Of a DNA stretch of 64,000 nt, positions 63,916-64,000 are shown one piece after another (position 1 is the stretch's first letter; every line of letters begins with the position of its first letter). Source of the stretch: Cysteiniphilum halobium (GTDB taxonomy: Bacteria > Pseudomonadota > Gammaproteobacteria > Francisellales > Francisellaceae). The DNA is taken from the NCBI RefSeq assembly GCF_003574425.1, contig NZ_QLIU01000023.1, forward strand, positions 30,731 through 94,730. Reading direction: 5' to 3'. Under the pieces are notes generated by a model. The model made no database searches and was not told the origin of the DNA. It was given only the letters and a program-made list of their open reading frames with translations. The position numbers were made by a program, and so were the translations under genes.

Positions 63916-64000
63916 ATGAAAAAGCACCTCAAACAGCTGACAAATAGTTTAAAGGAAATTTTTAACTGGCACAAATCAAGATTAGATTGTTTTGCTAATC
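63916..64000 (+). mobile_element. start of an IS4-type transposase gene (cut by the window end)
   Basis: From ATG 63916 the frame reads MKKHLKQLTNS, then LKEIFNWHKSRLDCFAN and continues off the window. The F.WHK.RL.cla pattern at the N-terminus is what I associate with IS4-family DDE transposases (next usually ..ALIKVRTVNL). The upstream 100 bases (about 63780-63915) hold no gene and may contain the IS left end; I cannot define its terminal repeat. Only 28 codons are visible. Confidence 0.6.

Overview
This window is a gene-dense chromosomal segment of an AT-rich gammaproteobacterium. The order of the housekeeping genes is gammaproteobacterial: smpB divergent from ratA-ratB, yebC-ruvC-ruvA, yfgM-bamB, mnmC and ttcA. 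The proteolysis tag encoded by the one-piece tmRNA (GKNKANRV then VANDAAFAARKAA) resembles, from memory, the Francisella tag more than the enterobacterial ANDENYALAA. I therefore place the organism near Francisella and its environmental relatives (Fastidiosibacteraceae and similar). That placement is inference. I see no rRNA, tRNA, CRISPR array or prophage.

Region by region. (1) 1-5.6 kb looks accessory: a partial Asp/Glu-racemase-family gene, a bicupin of gentisate-dioxygenase type, a secreted thaumatin-like protein, a short CitE-like lyase and an FAD aromatic hydroxylase, all on the minus strand, with a hexanucleotide tandem repeat between the first two. (2) 5.8-10.5 kb holds def, ung, a Sel1-repeat protein, rlmB, an unknown gene and an amino acid permease. 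(3) 10.6-19.1 kb holds a secreted GH18 chitinase and a complete seven-gene MoxR/Bat (Bacteroides aerotolerance type) operon. (4) 19.2-34 kb holds TatD, yfgM-bamB, three Bcr/CflA-type MFS transporters, mnmC, a thioesterase, ratAB, smpB, ttcA, ruvCA-yebC and a BT1-like carrier. (5) 34-43 kb holds ssrA (tmRNA), two pseudopilins, tatD, hpt, an OmpA-family porin, aminopeptidase P, uvrD and a small superinfection-immunity-family membrane protein. (6) 43-48.7 kb is a polyamine block (speD-speE-speA) with a structured speD leader, an amino acid permease and rpe. (7) 48.9-56.6 kb is transport: a purine permease, a NitT/TauT-type ABC ATPase with a double permease, YajR-like MFS, and Pit with its DUF47 partner. 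(8) 56.7-64 kb holds a TIGR01777 epimerase, a Met/His-rich outer-membrane protein, DUF2797, a pair of REP-like repeats, a divergent queC/queD/queE set, putP with a 30-residue membrane protein upstream, and the first 28 codons of an IS4-type transposase at the window edge.

The parts I find most unusual are these. The queuosine-precursor enzymes QueC, QueD and QueE all depart together from textbook metal-binding motifs: QueC has lost its zinc cysteines, QueD lacks two of three zinc histidines, and QueE has a stretched CX3CX8C cluster motif. There is a bacterial thaumatin-like secreted protein beside a possible aromatic-acid catabolic cluster. The speD leader contains two strong hairpins. A very small membrane protein precedes putP. 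Simple tandem repeats sit just upstream of two genes. All functional statements rest on motif recognition by eye; no database search was possible.
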